From NCBI RefSeq assembly GCF_029866045.1, contig NZ_JARXAB010000021.1, positions 93,224 to 157,223 of the forward strand: DNA of 64,000 nt, in the 5' to 3' direction. Position 1 is the first letter of the stretch. Every line of letters starts with the position of its first letter. Both the position numbers and the translations under genes were made by a program. Below the pieces are notes generated by a model. It saw only the letters and a program-made list of their open reading frames with translations. It ran no database searches and was not told the DNA's origin. This document shows, one piece after another, positions 1 to 9,316 of the stretch. Source of the stretch: Ramlibacter sp. GTDB taxonomy: Bacteria > Pseudomonadota > Gammaproteobacteria > Burkholderiales > Burkholderiaceae_C.

Positions 1-270
1 CGCCAGGCTGTCCATCAGGTGGTGGCTGAACATCTCGTCCGGGCGGCGCAGGGCGGTGAGGTTGTAGACCCGGTTCCATTTCTGGATCAGGCCCAGATAG
101 GCGAGCAGCTGGGCCTGCTGCCCCGCCCCCAATGCCAACCCCAGCTGATCCAGCCCTTGGGTCAAGGCCGCGGCCATCCCTCCAGCCACCCCCGCAGCCA
201 CATCCCGCGCCATGCCCTCCCGCTTGTCGGTTGGGGCAGCACCGCCGGTAGCCGGCCCACGTCCGCTCAC
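1..270 (-). CDS. rsmG: 16S rRNA (guanine527-N7)-methyltransferase RsmG, N-terminal part (runs off left edge)
   Basis: RsmG (GidB) methylates G527 of 16S rRNA with S-adenosylmethionine. Only the first 90 codons or so are in the window. The visible stretch contains [19 protein letters not shown] followed by a [17 protein letters not shown] segment, the conserved start of the family; the SAM-binding core lies outside. I prefer the GTG at 268-270: it overlaps the mnmG stop (GTGA) and has GGGAGG four bases upstream. The in-frame ATG at 211-213 has its purine tract too close. The overlap implies translational coupling to mnmG, the usual mnmG-rsmG order, which in this group normally leads on to parA-parB outside the window. 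Confidence 0.9.
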   Translation of the reverse strand, partial: MSGRGPATGGAAPTDKREGMARDVAAGVAGGMAAALTQGLDQLGLALGAGQQAQLLAYLGLIQKWNRVYNLTALRRPDEMFSHHLMDSLA

Positions 271-2216
271 GCCGCCTCCCGGGCCTCGACCGCTGCGCCG
301 TCGAAGCCGCGGTACCGCCCGCGCTTGAGGTGGACCAATAGCAGGGAAATGGCCGCCGGGGTGACCCCGGAGATGCGGGACGCCTGTCCCAGCGTCTCGG
401 GCCGGTGCCGGGCCAGCTTTTGCCGGACCTCGATGCTCAAGGCGGCCACCTGCTGGTAATCCAGCTCGTCCGGCAGGCGAAGGCCCTCGTAGTACCCCGC
501 CCGCTGGACCTCGTCTTTCTGCCGCTCGATGTAGCCGGCGTACTTGGCGCCGATCTCGATCTGCTCGACGACGGGCTGGTACAGCTCGCCCAGCGTTTCA
601 CGTGAAACAGAGGGGCTCGCAAACCGGGCGCCATCCATGCCGACGAGCATTTCGTAGGCAACCCCAGGCCGGCGCAGGAGATCGCCCAGGTTGTATTCGT
701 GCTCAATCGCCTTGCCGAGCACCCGCTCCGACTCTGCCGCCGGCAGGTTGCGGGGGTTGACCCAGGTGGCCTTGAGTCGCTCGGTTTCACGTGAAACAGC
801 GTCGCGCTTGCGGCTGAAGGCGTCCCAGCGAGCGTCGTCCACCAGGCCCAGCCGGCGGCCAGCTTCGGTGAGGCGCATGTCGGCGTTGTCCTCCCGCAGC
901 TGCAGACGGAACTCGGCGCGGCTGGTGAACATCCGGTAGGGCTCGGTCACGCCCTTGGTGATGAGGTCGTCCACCAGCACGCCGAGGTAGGCCTCGTCGC
1001 GGGCCGGCAGCCAAGGCGCCGCCCCCTTCACCTGCAAGGCGGCATTGAGTCCGGCAAACAGCCCCTGGGCCGCCGCCTCCTCATAGCCAGTGGTGCCGTT
1101 GATCTGGCCGGCGAAGAACAGGCCCTGGATGGACCGGCTCTCAAAGCTGCTCTTGAGGCCGCGCGGGTCGAAGTAGTCGTACTCGATCGCATAACCGGGC
1201 CGCAGAATGTGGGCGTTTTCCAGACCCTTGATCGAGCGAACCAGCGCGTACTGGATATCAAACGGCAGGCTGGTCGAGATTCCGTTGGGGTAGATCTCGT
1301 GGGTGGTCAGGCCCTCGGGCTCGAGGAAGATCTGGTGGCTGTCCTTGCCCGCAAAGCGGTTGATCTTGTCCTCGACGCTGGGGCAGTAGCGCGGGCCCAC
1401 GCCCTCGATTTTCCCGGTGAACATCGGGCTGCGGTCGAAGCCGGAGCGGATGATCTCGTGGGTGCGCTCGTTGGTGTGGGTGATCCAGCAAGGCACCTGG
1501 CGCGGGTGCATCTCGGCACGGCCCATGAAGCTGAACACGGGCACCGGGTCCAGGTCGCCGGGCTGCGCCTCGCACTGGGAAAAATCAATGGTCCGGCCAT
1601 CGAGCCGCGGCGGGGTGCCCGTCTTGAGGCGGCCCTGCGGGAGTTTGAGTTCCTTGAGCCGCGCCGACAGGCTGACCGCCGGCGGGTCGCCCGCCCGGCC
1701 GGCGGCGTAGTTGTCTAGGCCCACGTGGATCTTGCCGTCCAGAAAGGTGCCAGCAGTGAGCACCACCGCCCTCCCCCGAAATCGGATGCCGACCTGAGTC
1801 ACCGCGCCCACCACCCGGTCGCCTTCAACCATCAGGTCGTCGACCGCTTGCTGGAACAGGGTGAGGTGGGGCTGGTTCTCCAACATCCGGCGAATGGCCG
1901 CCTTGTAGAGAATGCGGTCGGCCTGGGCCCGGGTGGCGCGCACCGCCGGCCCCTTGGAGCTGTTGAGAATGCGGAACTGAATGCCACCCTCGTCCGTAGC
2001 CAGCGCCATCGCGCCGCCAAGCGCGTCCACCTCTTTGACCAGATGGCCCTTGCCGATGCCGCCGATCGACGGGTTGCAGGACATCTGACCCAGGGTCTCG
2101 ATGTTGTGGGAGAGCAGCAGGGTCTCGCAGCCCATCCGGGCCGCGGCCAGCGCAGCCTCGGTGCCGGCATGGCCGCCACCGACGACGATGACGTCGAATT
2201 CCTGGGGGTACAGCAT
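267..2216 (-). CDS. mnmG: tRNA uridine-5-carboxymethylaminomethyl modification enzyme MnmG (GidA)
   Basis: With MnmE, MnmG installs the carboxymethylaminomethyl group on the wobble uridine of several tRNAs in the cytoplasm. The product is 649 aa, normal for the family. The FAD-binding GGGHAG is at residues 13-18, and both family signatures are visible: [15 protein letters not shown] and [18 protein letters not shown] longer in-frame ORF continues upstream, but the ATG at 2214-2216 starts the canonical [14 protein letters not shown] sequence and has a GGAG tract about 8 bases away, inside the end of the PIN gene. Only 11 bases separate it from the toxin stop, so it may share the toxin-antitoxin promoter. 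The partner mnmE lies at 25.4 kb. Confidence 0.97.
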   Translation of the reverse strand: MLYPQEFDVIVVGGGHAGTEAALAAARMGCETLLLSHNIETLGQMSCNPSIGGIGKGHLVKEVDALGGAMALATDEGGIQFRILNSSKGPAVRATRAQADRILYKAAIRRMLENQPHLTLFQQAVDDLMVEGDRVVGAVTQVGIRFRGRAVVLTAGTFLDGKIHVGLDNYAAGRAGDPPAVSLSARLKELKLPQGRLKTGTPPRLDGRTIDFSQCEAQPGDLDPVPVFSFMGRAEMHPRQVPCWITHTNERTHEIIRSGFDRSPMFTGKIEGVGPRYCPSVEDKINRFAGKDSHQIFLEPEGLTTHEIYPNGISTSLPFDIQYALVRSIKGLENAHILRPGYAIEYDYFDPRGLKSSFESRSIQGLFFAGQINGTTGYEEAAAQGLFAGLNAALQVKGAAPWLPARDEAYLGVLVDDLITKGVTEPYRMFTSRAEFRLQLREDNADMRLTEAGRRLGLVDDARWDAFSRKRDAVSRETERLKATWVNPRNLPAAESERVLGKAIEHEYNLGDLLRRPGVAYEMLVGMDGARFASPSVSRETLGELYQPVVEQIEIGAKYAGYIERQKDEVQRAGYYEGLRLPDELDYQQVAALSIEVRQKLARHRPETLGQASRISGVTPAAISLLLVHLKRGRYRGFDGAAVEAREAA

Positions 2217-2227
2217 AGGAAGCTCCG

Positions 2228-2647
2228 TCAATTGTCCAAGAGGGTGGCCTTCAGGCCGACGGCGAGCGCGCCCTGGTATTGGCGCTGGTCCGCAGTGATG
2301 AAGTGGTCGACACCTGCCGCCACGGCCGCAGCGATGTGCAGGGCATCGCCGGCGCGCAGGGGACTCGCCTCCAATGCCCGAATCGCGGCCCGCTCCATCA
2401 CCGTGGTCCAGGGCACGACGTCGAAGGCATCGAAGTTGCGCTCGACCTCGTCGCAGGTCTTGCGGTAGGCCTCCTCGCTGGTGCGGGCGTCCCTGCGCAC
2501 ACGGTTCAAGGCCGAATAGAGCTCCACCCGGCAATGCGGCGCGGTCACCACCGGGCGAGCGCGAGCAAACCACGCGAGCATGGCCTCTCGGCCAGGCTCG
2601 GGGAGATAACGCTTAAGAAGCGCGGACGTATCAAAAAGGACTCGCAT
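2228..2647 (-). CDS. PIN-domain (VapC-like) ribonuclease toxin
   Basis: A 139-aa protein that is a complete PIN domain and presumably the toxin of a type II toxin-antitoxin pair. PIN toxins are Mg-dependent RNases that cut tRNA or rRNA. The expected acidic residues are visible: Asp6 in LFDTSAL, Glu42 in RVELYSAL, Asp101 in AGDALHIA, and Asp114/Asp120 in the VDHFITAD segment. The start chosen is the ATG at 2645-2647, 4 bases after the antitoxin stop; the upstream ORF extension is out of register with family starts. It sits between its antitoxin and mnmG. The RNA target cannot be read from sequence. Confidence 0.9.
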   Translation of the reverse strand: MRVLFDTSALLKRYLPEPGREAMLAWFARARPVVTAPHCRVELYSALNRVRRDARTSEEAYRKTCDEVERNFDAFDVVPWTTVMERAAIRALEASPLRAGDALHIAAAVAAGVDHFITADQRQYQGALAVGLKATLLDN

Positions 2648-2651
2648 GGAC

Positions 2652-2894
2652 TTACCAGGGCGCGTCTTGGCGATCGTCAATGAGCTTTCGGACGGCCGAA
2701 TAGCCCTCGGGCAGAGACATGACGGGCTCGAAGGGCTGGAGGTAGCTCGGAGGCTCTGCATCCTCGGCCCGCAGGGGAACCAGTTCGGCCACCGGCTTGC
2801 CGCGGCGAAGAATGCGCACGGTTTCGCCCTTCTCGACCAGATCGAGCATTTCGGACACATGGGCGCGGAAGTCGCTGAGTGAAAGGGTTTGCAT
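2652..2894 (-). CDS. Phd/YefM-family antitoxin
   Basis: An 80-aa protein beginning MQTLSLSDFRAHVSEMLDLV and followed by ETVRILRRGKPVAELVPL, the beta-hairpin and helix pattern of Phd/YefM antitoxins, which bind operator DNA through the N-terminal half and wrap the toxin with the C-terminal tail. The partner PIN gene starts 4 bases after its stop. The ATG at 2892-2894 was chosen over an upstream in-frame ATG because it begins the family consensus, and because the palindromic operator DNA lies immediately upstream of it. Autoregulation together with the toxin is expected for the family and is supported by the two TGTACA palindromes. Confidence 0.88.
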   Translation of the reverse strand: MQTLSLSDFRAHVSEMLDLVEKGETVRILRRGKPVAELVPLRAEDAEPPSYLQPFEPVMSLPEGYSAVRKLIDDRQDAPW

Positions 2895-2924
2895 TTGTAC
2901 AAGTCGGGCTTTGTGTACATTGTA
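2895..2924 (-). promoter_or_regulatory. Promoter/operator of the toxin-antitoxin pair with two TGTACA palindromes
   Basis: TTGTACAA at 2895-2902 and TGTACA at 2914-2919 are perfect palindromes 18 bp apart, directly upstream of the antitoxin. On the minus strand TACAAT at 2924-2919 is a good -10 box overlapping the second palindrome; no strong -35 is visible. Repeated palindromes over the promoter fit cooperative repression by the antitoxin-toxin complex. Confidence 0.6.
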
Positions 2925-3057
2925 GCGGCATGTTCTTGCTTGGGAAGCGACCGGGAGAGCAGGTGGTCGAGGCGCGCTACCATCGCGTCGCATCGGTCGC
3001 GGCCCCTGCGCCACCGCCGGCCTCCACCCGTCCATTCACACTCCCTCAGGAACCCCC

Positions 3058-3660
3058 GTGAAGCTGTATTACTCCCCTGGCGCCTGCTCCCTCTCCCCCC
3101 ACATCGTGCTGCGCGAGTCCGGCCTGGCCTTCGAGCCAGTGCTGGCCAGCACCAAGACCCACAAGCTGCCCGATGGCACGGACTTCTACACCCTCAACCC
3201 CTTGGGCTATGTTCCCTTGCTCGACGACGGCAGCCGCCTGCGCGAGGGCCCGGCGATCGTGCAATACATCGCGGACCAGGTCCCCGAGAAAAAACTGGCC
3301 CCACCCAACGGCACCCTGCCCCGCTACCACCTACAGGAGTGGCTGACCTTCATCGGCACCGAGCTGCACAAGGGCTTCTCTCCGCTGTTCAACCCGTCCC
3401 TGACCGATGACGTCAAGCAGATCTTCCGCACCCGCCTCACCGGCCGCTTCCAGTGGGTGGACGGCGAGCTGGCCAAGTCCGCGTACCTCATGGGCGACGA
3501 ATTCTGCGTCGCTGACGCCTACCTCTTCACGGTGAGCCGCTGGGCCGCGGTGGTCAAAGTCGACATCACCGGCCTGACCCACCTGGCAGCCTTCCGTGCG
3601 CGCATGGCCGCCCGACCTGCGGTGCAGGCGGCCATCAAGGCAGAAGGCCTGCCGGGCTGA
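3058..3660 (+). CDS. Beta-class glutathione S-transferase
   Basis: A 200-aa cytosolic glutathione S-transferase, close in length and motifs to E. coli GstA. The N-terminal thioredoxin-like half reads KLYYSPGACSLSPHIVLRES, with Cys10 in the position typical of bacterial beta-class enzymes; LNPLGYVPLL and EGPAIVQYIAD supply the cis-proline and glutathione gamma-glutamyl contacts. The C-terminal helical half carries the conserved FCVADAYLF. Translation starts at GTG (3058-3060), which gives the family N-terminus exactly. The gene is monocistronic and convergent with the MFS gene, with no base between the two stops. The physiological substrate is unknown. Confidence 0.92.
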   Translation: MKLYYSPGACSLSPHIVLRESGLAFEPVLASTKTHKLPDGTDFYTLNPLGYVPLLDDGSRLREGPAIVQYIADQVPEKKLAPPNGTLPRYHLQEWLTFIGTELHKGFSPLFNPSLTDDVKQIFRTRLTGRFQWVDGELAKSAYLMGDEFCVADAYLFTVSRWAAVVKVDITGLTHLAAFRARMAARPAVQAAIKAEGLPG

Positions 3661-4893
3661 TCAGGCGCGGGCGCGCTGGCGCAGCGCGATGAGCGCGCCG
3701 AGCCAAAGCGCGCCGGCCGAGAAGGCCAGGCCCCGGGTCAGGCCGCCAGGCCCGTCGGCGATCCAACCCACCACCGAGGGTCCGACGATCTGTCCCAGCG
3801 CAAACACGATGGTGAAGGCGCTGATGCCTGCCGCCCATTGCGAAGGCGGCAGGTTGTGGCGCACCAGGGCCGTGGTGGATGCGACCACTGAGAGAAAAAT
3901 GCCACCGAACATCAGGCCCGAGACCATCAGCATCGGGAAGTACCCGGTCACGACCGGAATGAAAATGGCCAGCCCCAGCAAGCCATTGAGCAGGGCCTGG
4001 GGTTGGCCGCCACGGTAGCGATCGAGGAGGCCCGCCCAGATGCGGGAGGAGGCCACCACCGCGGCACCCAACAGGGCGTAAAAGACCGTGATGCGGCCCG
4101 CAGCCACCCCCTGCTCGCGCAGCAAAGCGACCACGAAGGTCATATAGCCGATATAGCCTACGCCGAACATCGCATAGCCAGCCAGCCCCGGCGCGAAGTC
4201 GCGCCAGCGAAACACGGCGGCGGCGTCCGCAGCGGATGCAACGGGCGCCTGCAACTGGCGCAGCACGCGAGCCGGCCACGCCAGCAGCGCCGAGGCCAGC
4301 GCGCAGGCCAGGGCCAAGACCCACCAGGCCCAGGCCCAGCCATGCGGCACCTGCGCAGCCGCCTCCAGAAGGGGTGGAACCAAGAGCGCAGACAACACAA
4401 TGCCCAGACCCGTACCGCCGTAGTACACCCCCAGCAGCAGCCCGTTGCGCGACGGCATCTGCGCACCCAGACGCGCGGCCAGCAGGCCACCGGCGATGAA
4501 CAGCATGGCACTGGCCACGCCGACCAGCAGGCGCTGCAGCAGGAGGGGGGCCGCGTCGGTAAAAAAACCGGTCAGCCCCATGAACAGGCTGGCCAGCCAG
4601 GTGCCCAAGAGAAGAACGCCCGCGCCATCGAGCCGGCGCAGCAGCCACGGGGTGAGGAGTGCCCCCAGAAAATAGCCCAGCGCGTTGGCGGTATTCATCG
4701 CCCCGGCCAGTGTGTAGCTCCATTGCAGATCGGCCCGCATCGGCGGCAGCAGCAGGCCGTAGGCGAAGCGGGTTACCCCCAGGGACACCGCCGCCCCAAG
4801 AGACAGCGCCAGCGCGAGGGAAAGCAGCCGGCCGAAGGAAGGCGTCGAGCCAGGGTCGGACACAGCGGGCGGAACGAGTGGGGCCGCAGACAT
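3661..4893 (-). CDS. YbfB/YjiJ-type MFS transporter
   Basis: A 410-aa inner-membrane protein with about 12 hydrophobic segments, the size of a major-facilitator carrier. The N-terminal LGVTRFAYGLLLPPM and YTLAGAMNTANALGYF patterns are those of the YbfB/YjiJ subgroup, whose substrates are undefined. The ATG at 4891-4893 was chosen; the ORF could extend 24 codons upstream, but that segment is polar and overlaps the untranslated gap after copA. It lies 35 bases downstream of copA on the same strand and may be co-transcribed, but nothing in the sequence shows it moves metal. Confidence 0.85.
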   Translation of the reverse strand: MSAAPLVPPAVSDPGSTPSFGRLLSLALALSLGAAVSLGVTRFAYGLLLPPMRADLQWSYTLAGAMNTANALGYFLGALLTPWLLRRLDGAGVLLLGTWLASLFMGLTGFFTDAAPLLLQRLLVGVASAMLFIAGGLLAARLGAQMPSRNGLLLGVYYGGTGLGIVLSALLVPPLLEAAAQVPHGWAWAWWVLALACALASALLAWPARVLRQLQAPVASAADAAAVFRWRDFAPGLAGYAMFGVGYIGYMTFVVALLREQGVAAGRITVFYALLGAAVVASSRIWAGLLDRYRGGQPQALLNGLLGLAIFIPVVTGYFPMLMVSGLMFGGIFLSVVASTTALVRHNLPPSQWAAGISAFTIVFALGQIVGPSVVGWIADGPGGLTRGLAFSAGALWLGALIALRQRARA

Positions 4894-4928
4894 GCCCGCA
4901 GATTGTCGGGGATCACCCCGGAGCGCAT

Positions 4929-7241
4929 TCAGGGGCGTTGGACGCTCGGGCCCGTGCCGCGCCAACGCCGCAGCAGCAGCGCATTGCTCATCACGCTCAC
5001 ACTGGACAGGGCCATGGCCGCGCCGGCCACCACCGGGTTGAGGTAACCCAGGGCCGCCAGCGGGATGCCGGCAACGTTATAGGCAAAGGCCCAGAACAGG
5101 TTCTGCCGGATCTTGCGCACGGTGCGGTCCGAGATCGACAAGGCCCCAGCGACCAGGCGCAGGTCACCCCGCATCAGCGTGATGCCGGCCGCGTGCATGG
5201 CCACGTCGGTCCCCGTAGCCATGGCCAGCCCCACGTCGGCGGCGGCCAGAGCAGGCGCGTCGTTGACGCCGTCACCCACCATGGCCACCACGCGCCGGCG
5301 GCCGTTTTCGCCCTCTTGCAGCAGCGCCACCTGGGCCGCCTTGTCGCCTGGTAACACCTCGGCGCGCACCTCGTCCTCGTGCAGCCCCAGCCGGGCGCCC
5401 ATCGCGAGCGCCGCGGCGCGGTTGTCGCCGGAAATCAACACCAGCCGCAAGCCACGCGCACGCAGTTGCGCCAAGGTGTCGCGGGCTTCGGGCTTGGCCT
5501 CGTCGGCGAAGACCATCAGCGCCCGGGCGATGAGACCCTCGGTCACTCGTTCGGCCAAGACCGACAAGGTGGCGCCCTCCTCGCCCCAACGCGCCAGGGG
5601 CTCGGTCAGGCCCGACAGGTCGACACCCAAGTCGGTCATCCAGCGCCGGCTACCGATCAGAAAGCTGCGCCCACCCACTTCGCCCTCCACGCCCAGGCCG
5701 GCCACCGCCCGCGCCGCATCTGGCGCGGGCACAAGCAAGCCGCGCGTCTGGGCCGCCATCACCACCGCGCGGGCCAGCGGGTGCTCGCTGCCGCCTTGCA
5801 AGCTGGCGGCCATCGCCAGGGCATCGGCCTCGGCAAAAGCGGCCTCGACGCCGGCGCGAGGCGCAGAGATAAAAGCGACAAGGCGCGGCCGGCCGACGGT
5901 CAGCGTGCCGGTCTTGTCGAAAGCGACCGTGTCCACGCGATGCGCCAGCTCCAAAGCCTGCGCGTCCTTGATCAGAATGCCATGGCGGGCAGCCACCCCG
6001 GTGCCCGCCATGATGGCCGCCGGGGTCGCCAGACCCAGGGCGCAGGGGCACGCAATCACCAGCACCGCCACCGAGCGGATCAGGGCCGTCTCCACGCCGG
6101 ATCCGGCAAGCAGCCAGCCGATCAGGGTGATCAGCGCCAGGCCCATGACCACCGGCACAAAAACCGCGCTGACCTGATCGACCAGCCGCTGGATCGGCGC
6201 CTTGGCCGCCTGCGCGTCTTCCACCAAACGGATGATGCGGGCCAGCACCGACTCGCTACCCACGGCGGTGGCCCGCATGACGATGCGGCCCTCGGCGTTG
6301 ATGCTGCCGCCGGTCACCCGCGCGCCAACGCCCTTGCTGACCGGCAGGGGCTCGCCCGTGAGCATGGACTCATCCACATGGGTCGCGCCCTCCTCGACCA
6401 CACCATCCGCGGGCAAGCGCTCGCCCGGGCGCACCACCAGGCGGTCGCCGGCCAGCACCTCGGCCAAGGGCAGGTCTTCCTCGATGCCGCCGGCAGGCCC
6501 CGACTTCAGCACGTGGGCGTGCTCGGGCCGCAAGGCCTGCAGCGCCCGGATGGCGGAGGTGGTTTGGCGCTTGGCCCGCACCTCCAGCCATTTGCCCAGA
6601 AGAACCAGGGCCACCACCACCGCCGAGGCCTCGAAGTACAGGTGGGCCGAACCCTGGGCCAGCCACATCCACATCGACAGCCCCCAGCCAGCAGAAGTGC
6701 CCACCGCCACCAGCAGGTCCATGTTGCCGGTGCCCGACTTGAGCGCGTGCCATCCGGCCCGGTAAAAGCGGGCGCCGAGGATGAACTGCACTGGCGAAGC
6801 CAACAGAAACTGCAACCAGGCCGGCAGCATCCAGTGCCGGCCGGCCAGGTCGCCCACCATCGGCAGGACCAGCGGCAAGGACAGGGCCAGAGCCAAGGCC
6901 ACCGGGGCGAAGCCAGCCCACGGCGACAGATCTTCAGCAAAGACCGCGTCTGCCGCACGCGGCTCATAGCCCGCCTCACGCACTGCACGGCGAATGCGGG
7001 CGACGGACTCCTCACCCGGCGCATACAGCACGCGCGCCGACTCGGTGGCGAGATTGACCGTGGCCTGCTCCACGCCCGGCACGCGTGCCAAGGCGCGCTC
7101 GACGCGGCTGACACAAGAGGCGCAGGTCATGCCGCCCACGCCCAGATCGAGCGTGGCGACAGCAACGGGGGTTGCGACAGGCTCCGCCTGGCCGGCTTGG
7201 GTCGCTGATGTCGAGGTGGAGATCGTGGTCACGGACTTCAT
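4929..7241 (-). CDS. copA: Copper-exporting P1B-type ATPase
   Basis: A 770-aa P1B ATPase that pumps Cu(I) out of the cytoplasm. One N-terminal heavy-metal domain carries GMTCASC (Cys40, Cys43). Eight membrane segments follow, with the ion-channel motif Cys398-Pro-Cys400 in [14 protein letters not shown], the phosphorylated Asp442 in DKTGT, the TGEP actuator loop, and [10 protein letters not shown] in the hinge. The ATG at 7239-7241 is the best start; upstream codons give a cysteine-containing stretch with no family match. It is divergent from copZ, and the 160-base spacer holds a CueR-like dyad and an FNR-like box. A respiratory-copper-loading (CopA2/CcoI) role is an alternative that the FNR-like box keeps open. 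Confidence 0.95.
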   Translation of the reverse strand: MKSVTTISTSTSATQAGQAEPVATPVAVATLDLGVGGMTCASCVSRVERALARVPGVEQATVNLATESARVLYAPGEESVARIRRAVREAGYEPRAADAVFAEDLSPWAGFAPVALALALSLPLVLPMVGDLAGRHWMLPAWLQFLLASPVQFILGARFYRAGWHALKSGTGNMDLLVAVGTSAGWGLSMWMWLAQGSAHLYFEASAVVVALVLLGKWLEVRAKRQTTSAIRALQALRPEHAHVLKSGPAGGIEEDLPLAEVLAGDRLVVRPGERLPADGVVEEGATHVDESMLTGEPLPVSKGVGARVTGGSINAEGRIVMRATAVGSESVLARIIRLVEDAQAAKAPIQRLVDQVSAVFVPVVMGLALITLIGWLLAGSGVETALIRSVAVLVIACPCALGLATPAAIMAGTGVAARHGILIKDAQALELAHRVDTVAFDKTGTLTVGRPRLVAFISAPRAGVEAAFAEADALAMAASLQGGSEHPLARAVVMAAQTRGLLVPAPDAARAVAGLGVEGEVGGRSFLIGSRRWMTDLGVDLSGLTEPLARWGEEGATLSVLAERVTEGLIARALMVFADEAKPEARDTLAQLRARGLRLVLISGDNRAAALAMGARLGLHEDEVRAEVLPGDKAAQVALLQEGENGRRRVVAMVGDGVNDAPALAAADVGLAMATGTDVAMHAAGITLMRGDLRLVAGALSISDRTVRKIRQNLFWAFAYNVAGIPLAALGYLNPVVAGAAMALSSVSVMSNALLLRRWRGTGPSVQRP

Positions 7242-7255
7242 GGTGGCAGAGTGAA

Positions 7256-7274
7256 CCTTGCCAGGGTGACAAGG
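7256..7274. promoter_or_regulatory. CueR-like (MerR-family) copper operator
   Basis: CCTTGCC (7256-7262), a 5-base spacer and GACAAGG (7268-7274) form a 19-bp dyad matching the CueR geometry of CCTTSC...GSAAGG arms. It lies between divergent copA and copZ, 15 bases from the copA start. Which promoter it straddles is unclear because neither orientation shows strong -35/-10 boxes. No cueR gene is in the window. Confidence 0.6.
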
Positions 7275-7281
7275 GCAGGAG

Positions 7282-7295
7282 TTGAGGCAGATCAA
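7282..7295. promoter_or_regulatory. FNR/Anr-like box
   Basis: TTGAG-GCAG-ATCAA differs at one position from the FNR consensus TTGAT-N4-ATCAA. Its centre (7288.5) is 41-42 bases from about 7330, and CATCAT at 7318-7323 could be the matching -10, so a class II site driving copZ is plausible. This is inference from spacing only. Confidence 0.5.
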
Positions 7296-7401
7296 GCCCG
7301 AGGCCAAATGGAATTGCCATCATGCACCCACCCTGGCGCGCCCGGGAGGGTGCAGGATACGAGGCCTGATCGACACACCGGACATACAAAAGGAGCAAGC
7401 G

Positions 7402-7596
7402 ATGAACCAGAACTTCCAAGTGCAGGGCATGACTTGCGGCCACTGCGAGCGTGCTGTCACCCAGGCGGTGCAACGCGTGGACCCGGCCGCTGAGGTCAAG
7501 ATCGACCGGCCCGCGGGCAAGGTCGAGGTAGAGACCACCCAGCCGCGCGAGGCCATCGCCCATGCGATTGCCGAGGAAGGCTACGCGGTGCAATAA
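7402..7596 (+). CDS. copZ: Copper chaperone, CopZ type
   Basis: A 64-aa single heavy-metal-associated domain. GMTCGHC supplies Cys12 and Cys15 for Cu(I), and the beta-alpha-beta pattern continues through AVTQAVQRVDPAAEVKID to IAEEGY at the end. It would carry Cu(I) in the cytoplasm and hand it to the ATPase encoded divergently. AGGAG at 7391-7395 lies 6 bases before the ATG, an ideal ribosome site. Upstream it shares the regulatory spacer with copA, including the CueR-like and FNR-like sites. Confidence 0.93.
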   Translation: MNQNFQVQGMTCGHCERAVTQAVQRVDPAAEVKIDRPAGKVEVETTQPREAIAHAIAEEGYAVQ

Positions 7597-7822
7597 GCAC
7601 CAGGGGCGGACTCCTTGCTCAGCGCTCATCGCTGCCATCGTGATGCTCTGGGGTCCTCGCAGCGGGCCGTTCGAGCAACGGCAGGCCTGGGCCACTCAGC
7701 CGAGATTTGTCACCGGATCTTTACCTCGAGGCAACAGCGACCGCATCCGGTCTTCACAAGCAGCGACCACACTGTGACCACGCTGCCACTTGCGCAGTCC
7801 ACCCCAGGAAGGAAACCTGACC

Positions 7823-8398
7823 ATGACTTTTTCCATGACACCTCTGCTAGGCCGCCACCAGTTGGCCGCCGCTGCGCTGGCCTTGCTCGCAGGCACCGCC
7901 TTCGCGCAGGCCACGACGCCGGCGCCCACCCCCGCCGCCTCGGGCGCACACCGGCAGGCCAAAGGCCACGGCGAGATGCATGAGCGCCACGGCCACCACG
8001 GCCGGTCCTACGACTCAGCCAAGATGCAAAAACGCTACGACCAGCGCATGGCAGAGCTCAAGAAATCGCTGCAGATCACGCCCGCCCAAGAGCCTGCGTG
8101 GACCGAGTTCAGCAACGCCCTGCGACCGCCGGCCACGGCACCCCAGATGCCCGATCGCGCGGCGATGGAAAAGATGACCACGCCCCAGCGCCTCGACCAG
8201 ATGCAGGCCATGCGCAAGCAGCACATGGCGCAGATGGACCAGCGTGAGGCGGCCACCCGCGCCTTCTACTCACGGCTCAGCGCGGAGCAGCAAAAGCGGT
8301 TTGACGAGCAGGGCCGGCGCATGGGCCACGGGGGCGAGCATCACCGGGACGGGCACCACGGCCATGAGGAGCATGGCGGCCAGCGCCATCACCACTGA
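7823..8398 (+). CDS. Spy/LTXXQ-family periplasmic protein, histidine-rich
   Basis: A 191-aa secreted protein. A signal peptide ends near Ala28 (GTAFA-QA). The mature part is helical and carries two LTxxQ-like repeats, LQITPAQEPAW and LSAEQQKRF, the hallmark of Spy/CpxP-type periplasmic chaperones that respond to envelope stress. Unlike E. coli Spy, both ends are very rich in His: a HERHGHHG segment after the signal peptide and a tail with about a dozen histidines. This suggests metal binding. The start is the ATG at 7823-7825 with AGGAAGGAAA upstream. It follows copZ by 226 bases and probably has its own promoter; metal or envelope-stress control is likely but unproven. Confidence 0.82.
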   Translation: MTFSMTPLLGRHQLAAAALALLAGTAFAQATTPAPTPAASGAHRQAKGHGEMHERHGHHGRSYDSAKMQKRYDQRMAELKKSLQITPAQEPAWTEFSNALRPPATAPQMPDRAAMEKMTTPQRLDQMQAMRKQHMAQMDQREAATRAFYSRLSAEQQKRFDEQGRRMGHGGEHHRDGHHGHEEHGGQRHHH

Positions 8399-8532
8399 GT
8401 CCCCGCGCGGCCAGAAGCCTGCCGGCGCCGTGGCCGGCAGCGCACTGCGGCAAGGTCCTACCCACCGCCGCCCAGCGCAACCGTAAAACACGGGGGGGCT
8501 TAGCGCCGAGGGGCGCCGCCCCACCGCCGACC

Positions 8533-9300
8533 ATGCAGCAGACACCCAAGCCCAGCCCGGTGCTGACCGTCATGACGGTCAACATCCACAAGGGCTTTTC
8601 CTTTTTCAACCGGCACTTCATCCTGCCTGAGTTGCGGGATGCGGTGCGCAAGGTGGGCGCAGACATCGTGTTCCTGCAAGAAGTGCTGGGCCACCCGCAG
8701 GACGGCGCGGCGCCGCTCAGCGGCTGGCCTGAGGCCCCGCACTACGAATTTCTCGCCGACGACATCTGGCCGCAGTACGCGTATGGGCGCAACGCGGTGT
8801 CACCACGGGGCCACCATGGCAACGCGCTGATGTCCAAGTTCCCCATCGTCCACGACCAGAACCACGACGTCTCCATCGCCGGGCCGGAAAAGCGCGGGCT
8901 GCTGCACTGCGTGCTGCGCCTACCGGGCATGCCGGTCGAGGTTCATGTGATCTGCGTCCATCTGGGTCTGCTCGAGGGCCATCGCCAGCAGCAGCTGGCG
9001 ATGCTCTGCGCGATGGTGCGCGGTGAGGTCCCGCCCGGCGCGCCGCTCATCGTCGCTGGCGACTTCAACGACTGGCGCCGGCGTGCCGACGCCGTCCTGT
9101 GGCAAGGGGCGCGTCTGCGCGAGGTTTTTGTCACCGCCTATGGCGTGCCAGCCAAGACCTTTCCCGCGCGCCTGCCCCTGCTGGCGCTGGACCGGATCTA
9201 TGTGCGTAATGCCTCGGCCCACCTGCCGGTCGTGCTTCCGCGCAAGCCCTGGTCCCACTTGTCGGACCACGCGCCACTGGCAGCGGAGGTTCATCTCTGA
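8533..9300 (+). CDS. ybhP: Endonuclease/exonuclease/phosphatase-family protein (YbhP-like)
   Basis: A 255-aa member of the Mg-dependent endonuclease/exonuclease/phosphatase superfamily. The catalytic signatures appear in order: TVNIHKG near residue 15, FLQEV, GDFNDW and LSDHAPLAAEV at the C-terminus. It has no signal peptide. It is the first gene of a ybhP-clsB-ybhN operon conserved in E. coli and many proteobacteria, which points to a role in phospholipid handling rather than DNA repair, though the substrate of YbhP is not known. clsB begins 16 bases after its stop. Confidence 0.88.
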   Translation: MQQTPKPSPVLTVMTVNIHKGFSFFNRHFILPELRDAVRKVGADIVFLQEVLGHPQDGAAPLSGWPEAPHYEFLADDIWPQYAYGRNAVSPRGHHGNALMSKFPIVHDQNHDVSIAGPEKRGLLHCVLRLPGMPVEVHVICVHLGLLEGHRQQQLAMLCAMVRGEVPPGAPLIVAGDFNDWRRRADAVLWQGARLREVFVTAYGVPAKTFPARLPLLALDRIYVRNASAHLPVVLPRKPWSHLSDHAPLAAEVHL

Positions 9301-9316
9301 GCGCAGGGTGGGCCGC

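Noticed and set aside
2228..2983. 251-aa fused version of the PIN protein
   Set aside because: The upstream part is the antitoxin gene read in another frame; the PIN family start and spacing support the 139-aa product.
5379..7208. 609-aa open frame on the plus strand opposite copA
   Set aside because: High-GC shadow of a well-supported ATPase; its translation is low-complexity Gln/His/Arg/Gly sequence without family motifs or ribosome site.
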